Below are positions 6,465-8,290 of a stretch of 8,290 nucleotides of DNA, piece after piece. A model generated the notes under the pieces. The model was not told the origin of the DNA, did no database searches, and was given only the letters and a program-made list of their open reading frames with translations. Source of the DNA: Betaproteobacteria bacterium (GTDB lineage: Bacteria > Pseudomonadota > Gammaproteobacteria > Burkholderiales > SG8-41); the NCBI GenBank assembly GCA_021732805.1, contig JAKFUJ010000328.1, positions 1-8,290 on the forward strand, written 5' to 3'. How positions within the stretch are numbered: the stretch's first letter is position 1; each line of letters begins with the position of its first letter. Both the position numbers and the translations under genes were made by a program.

Positions 6465-7713
6465 TTTCTGCGAGTATGGTTTCACGAAACGCCGGGTGTG
6501 CCAGCGCCGCCAGGCGCCGGCCGCGCTCCCGCAACGACTGCCCGCGCAGATCCGCCACGCCGTATTCAGTGACAACCAGATCGACATCGGCGCGCGAAGT
6601 CGTCACCGGGCGGCCGCCAAGCGCAGCCACAATACGGGAGTGTTTGCCATCCGCTGTGGTCGATGGCAACGCCAGGATCGAACGGCCACCGGGTGAACAT
6701 TGAGCACCGCGCACGAAATCCGCCTGACCGCCGACCGCGCCCAGATAGCGGCCACCGGCAACCTCGGAATTGGCCTGTCCGGTCGCATCGATTTCGATCG
6801 CCGAGTTGATGCTGTGCAAAGCCTGTATGCCGCTCATGACATGGCCATTGTGCGTGTAATCCGCCGAACGCATGTCCAGCACCGGGTTATTGTCGGCGAA
6901 AGACTTCAGACGCATGCCGCCAAACAATCCCCCGGTCACCATGCGACCCGCATCCACCCCCTTGCGGCTGTTGGTAATGACACCGCGCTCGACCAGATCA
7001 ACCACTGCATCCGGAATGACGCCGCTGTGTACACCAAGATCGCGGTGCCCTGCCAATGAACGGCAGACCGCCACCGGCAACGTGCCGATACCCAGTTGTA
7101 TCGTCGCACCGTCGGGTATGCACGACGCGACATGACGCGCAACCTGCATCTCGACCTCATCCGGTTCCGGGTCAGGCAGCAGAATCTCGTCGGCATCGGC
7201 ATCGACCAGCAGATCGATGTCGGCTTCGGCAATCAGCGCATCCTGCGCGGTCATCGGCAACCGCTCATCAATCTCGGCAACAACGCAGCGTGCCGCCGCC
7301 ACCATTGCCTGCGTGAAATCGCAGATCACTCCGACCGTGAAAAATCCCCTGCGCTGATGCGGGCGCACGCGCAGCAGCACCACATCCACGGGGATCACGC
7401 GCGCGCGTATCAGGCCCGGAACCGCAGAAACATGCGCCGGGATGACATCGAGCATGCCGCCGGCGGTCAACCGGCGGTTGGTCCCTGCGCCGTTCAAGCC
7501 GGTGAACGTGAAACGGTCGGCGTGTTCCGGCGTAAAGGTATCGCCGCAGCTCATGCCCAGAAAAAGCCTTACTGCTGGCCAGCGCATGCTGCGATCGGCG
7601 AGTCGCTGCGTCAGTCCTCTCGGCTCGCCGGTGCCCTGCGGCCAGGTGACGACGTCGCCTTCGCGCAGCACGCTGCCGAAATCAAAGCCGGAGCTGGGCA
7701 CGCGTTTCAGCAT
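6448..7713 (-). CDS. Class I acetyl-CoA hydrolase/CoA-transferase family protein
   Basis: With the ATG at 7713 this is a 421-residue protein of the acetyl-CoA hydrolase / 4-hydroxybutyrate CoA-transferase family, first gene of the leftward operon. Motifs include FGSVLREGDVVTW near the N-terminus, QLGIGTLP (206-213), GGQADFVRGA (328-337), the LALPST block, and VVTEYGVADLRG (380-391), followed by the ERGRRL...AHPAFR tail. In characterised members a glutamate in an HTE motif forms the glutamyl-CoA intermediate; the aligned segment here reads LGVHSGVIPDAVVDLVE, with Ser230-Gly231 in place of Thr-Glu. The start was placed at 7713 because the only longer in-frame start, TTG at 7797, lies inside the palindromic operator and upstream of the predicted transcription start, and the added residues (RIRHVYRHHRRG) are not family-like. 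No clear SD precedes 7713. It could be a CoA-transferase, a thioesterase or a non-catalytic member. Confidence 0.82.
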   Translation of the reverse strand: MLKRVPSSGFDFGSVLREGDVVTWPQGTGEPRGLTQRLADRSMRWPAVRLFLGMSCGDTFTPEHADRFTFTGLNGAGTNRRLTAGGMLDVIPAHVSAVPGLIRARVIPVDVVLLRVRPHQRRGFFTVGVICDFTQAMVAAARCVVAEIDERLPMTAQDALIAEADIDLLVDADADEILLPDPEPDEVEMQVARHVASCIPDGATIQLGIGTLPVAVCRSLAGHRDLGVHSGVIPDAVVDLVERGVITNSRKGVDAGRMVTGGLFGGMRLKSFADNNPVLDMRSADYTHNGHVMSGIQALHSINSAIEIDATGQANSEVAGGRYLGAVGGQADFVRGAQCSPGGRSILALPSTTADGKHSRIVAALGGRPVTTSRADVDLVVTEYGVADLRGQSLRERGRRLAALAHPAFRETILAEINKIQ

Positions 7714-7763
7714 TGGGCAGGCAGCCCGCAGATGCGGGCCGCGACGATGGTGGCGATAGACAT
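7707..7763 (-). other. Possible 18-codon leader ORF overlapping the CoA-transferase start
   Basis: ATG at 7763 opens an 18-residue reading frame (MSIATIVAARICGLPAQC) that stops with TGA at 7709-7707. It overlaps the CoA-transferase ATG (7713) as ATGCTGA, the arrangement expected for reinitiation. AGGA lies 6 nt before its start, but the same bases form the predicted -10 box (TAGGAT), which would leave the SD untranscribed. It may therefore be a chance frame, or a leaderless leader peptide if transcription begins at about 7762-7763. Confidence 0.25.
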
Positions 7764-7768
7764 GTCTT

Positions 7769-7797
7769 ATCCTAGCGATCCGCCCCAGAACAGTCAA
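7769..7797 (-). promoter_or_regulatory. Predicted sigma70 promoter for the leftward catabolic operon
   Basis: On the minus strand the -35 box TTGACT (7797-7792) and the -10 box TAGGAT (7774-7769; four of six consensus bases) are separated by exactly 17 bp. Transcription would begin near 7762, leaving roughly 50 nt of leader before ATG 7713. The -35 box lies in the left arm of the palindrome at 7793-7816. This is a prediction from spacing and hexamer match. Confidence 0.6.
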
Positions 7798-7816
7798 ATC
7801 ATCTAAATGATTTGAC
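7793..7816. promoter_or_regulatory. Palindromic operator candidate in the divergent control region
   Basis: The arms GTCAAATCAT (7793-7802) and ATGATTTGAC (7807-7816) are perfect inverted repeats around CTAA. Only the pair 7803/7806 breaks the symmetry, so 22 of 24 bases are symmetric. Each arm carries TTGAC of a -35 box, one per strand, so a bound dimer would cover both divergent promoters. The obvious candidate ligand is the FadR-type regulator encoded in the leftward operon. The arms do not clearly match the TNGTNNNACNA pattern often given for FadR-type operators, so the assignment to that regulator is inference. Confidence 0.7.
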
Positions 7817-7840
7817 GATCAACCATGGCTCGCCTACACT
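7812..7840 (+). promoter_or_regulatory. Predicted sigma70 promoter for the Bug receptor gene
   Basis: The -35 box TTGACG (7812-7817) and the -10 box TACACT (7835-7840; four of six consensus bases) have a 17-bp spacer. Transcription would begin near 7847, giving about 42 nt of leader before ATG 7889. The -35 box overlaps the right arm of the palindrome, mirroring the promoter on the other strand. Confidence 0.6.
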
Positions 7841-7872
7841 GCGGCGAAAATCCCCACAAACTGCATACCCTC

Positions 7873-7880
7873 AGGAGGAG
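7873..7880 (+). promoter_or_regulatory. Very strong Shine-Dalgarno of the Bug receptor gene
   Basis: AGGAGGAG contains the complete anti-16S complement, with an 8-nt gap to ATG at 7889. It fixes the start of the receptor gene and suggests high translation, as expected for an abundant periplasmic binding protein. Confidence 0.85.
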
Positions 7881-7888
7881 ATCGCATC

Positions 7889-8290
7889 ATGGCTTGCCAT
7901 CGCCGGATTCATGCAATCAGCGTTGCGCTGATTGCAATCACCTGCAGTGCCGCCACAGTCCCGGCCGCGGCCGCAGAACCTGCTTCGAAATTTCCGGCGC
8001 GCCCGGTCCGCCTGATCGTGCCCTTCCCGCCCGGCGGCAGCAATGACATCCTCGGGCGTGTCATCGCCCAGAAAATGGGCGAGAAACTCGGACAGACCAC
8101 GATCGTCGACAACAGCCCCGGCGCGGACGGCATCATCGGCACTGAAATCGTGACGCGTTCAACACCGGACGGCCACACCATACTCATCGTATCGACCTCC
8201 TATACGATGAATCCGGCAATACACAAACTGCCATACGACCCCATCAAGTCACTGGCGCCGGTATCGATGATTGCGCAAGGCCCCAATGTC
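7889..8290 (+). CDS. Bug-family tripartite tricarboxylate transporter receptor, 3' truncated by window
   Basis: The first 134 residues of a periplasmic solute-binding protein of the Bug/TctC family (full length usually about 320-330). The open frame runs off the window end. Residues 1-29 look like a Sec signal peptide: His/Arg-rich MACHRRIH, a hydrophobic core ISVALIAITCSAATV, and PAAAA before Glu30 as the likely cleavage site. Cys19 lacks a lipobox. The mature part has the family pattern FPARPVRLIVPFPPGGSNDILGRVIA (35-60), then DNSPGADGIIGTE (74-86), where most relatives have N-R-P-G-A-G-G, and the YDP...LAPVSMIAQGPNV region (116-134). Bug proteins bind carboxylates and either feed a TctAB permease or act in sensing; no TctAB gene is in view. 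Divergent transcription from the catabolic operon over a shared palindrome suggests that it captures the pathway substrate (inference). Confidence 0.92.
   Translation, partial: MACHRRIHAISVALIAITCSAATVPAAAAEPASKFPARPVRLIVPFPPGGSNDILGRVIAQKMGEKLGQTTIVDNSPGADGIIGTEIVTRSTPDGHTILIVSTSYTMNPAIHKLPYDPIKSLAPVSMIAQGPNV

Noticed and set aside
6432..6587. Extension of the regulator to an upstream start at 6587
   Set aside because: It would overlap 140 bases of the CoA-transferase gene, and the added residues are not like any FadR-type N-terminus.
7714..7797. N-terminal extension of the CoA-transferase to a TTG at 7797
   Set aside because: The codon lies inside the palindrome and -35 box, upstream of the predicted transcription start. 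It has no SD, and the added 28 residues do not resemble the family.
7943..7948. Lipoprotein signal at Cys19 of the Bug protein
   Set aside because: The residues before the Cys (A-I-T) do not match the lipobox, and an ordinary signal peptidase site (AAA before Glu30) follows.

Overview
The window is GC-rich, densely coded chromosomal DNA that reads like a betaproteobacterium of the Burkholderiales type. The main reason is the truncated gene at the right end. It encodes a Bug-family periplasmic receptor of a tripartite tricarboxylate transporter, a family greatly expanded in Bordetella, Cupriavidus and relatives. The taxon is an inference; no rRNA or tRNA is present to anchor it.

Layout. (1) Positions 1-1436, plus strand: the C-terminal end of an AtuA-like (DUF1446) protein, a DUF4387 protein eight bases after an SD-like sequence, a strong REP-like hairpin, and a 235-residue protein made of two tandem dimeric alpha/beta-barrel (EthD/Dabb-like) repeats. 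(2) Positions 1482-7713, minus strand, a tightly packed probable operon in transcription order: class I acetyl-CoA hydrolase/CoA-transferase, FadR-type GntR regulator, acyl-CoA dehydrogenase, HpcH/CitE-type acyl-CoA lyase, CaiB/BaiF (class III) CoA-transferase, enoyl-CoA hydratase. The last four are separated by 2 nt, -4 nt (ATGA overlap) and 10 nt. The operon converges on the first block. (3) Positions 7714-7888: a divergent control region. (4) Positions 7889-8290 (runs off the end), plus strand: the Bug receptor, with a signal peptide and a very strong SD.

How it may work together (inference): a carboxylate captured in the periplasm by the Bug protein is imported, activated to a CoA thioester by a CoA-transferase, desaturated by the dehydrogenase, hydrated by the enoyl-CoA hydratase, and cleaved by the CitE-like lyase to a short acyl-CoA plus a 2-oxo acid. 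There is no 3-hydroxyacyl-CoA dehydrogenase or thiolase, so this is a lyase-terminated route. Its logic is that of itaconate/methylsuccinate/citramalyl-CoA catabolism rather than ordinary beta-oxidation. The substrate cannot be read from the sequence.

The most notable points are: a near-perfect 24-bp palindrome at 7793-7816 whose two arms carry the -35 boxes of two divergent promoters, each with a 17-bp spacer; an acyl-CoA dehydrogenase with neither of the two catalytic-glutamate positions known in the family filled by Glu; and a class I CoA-transferase whose usual catalytic HTE motif reads HSG.
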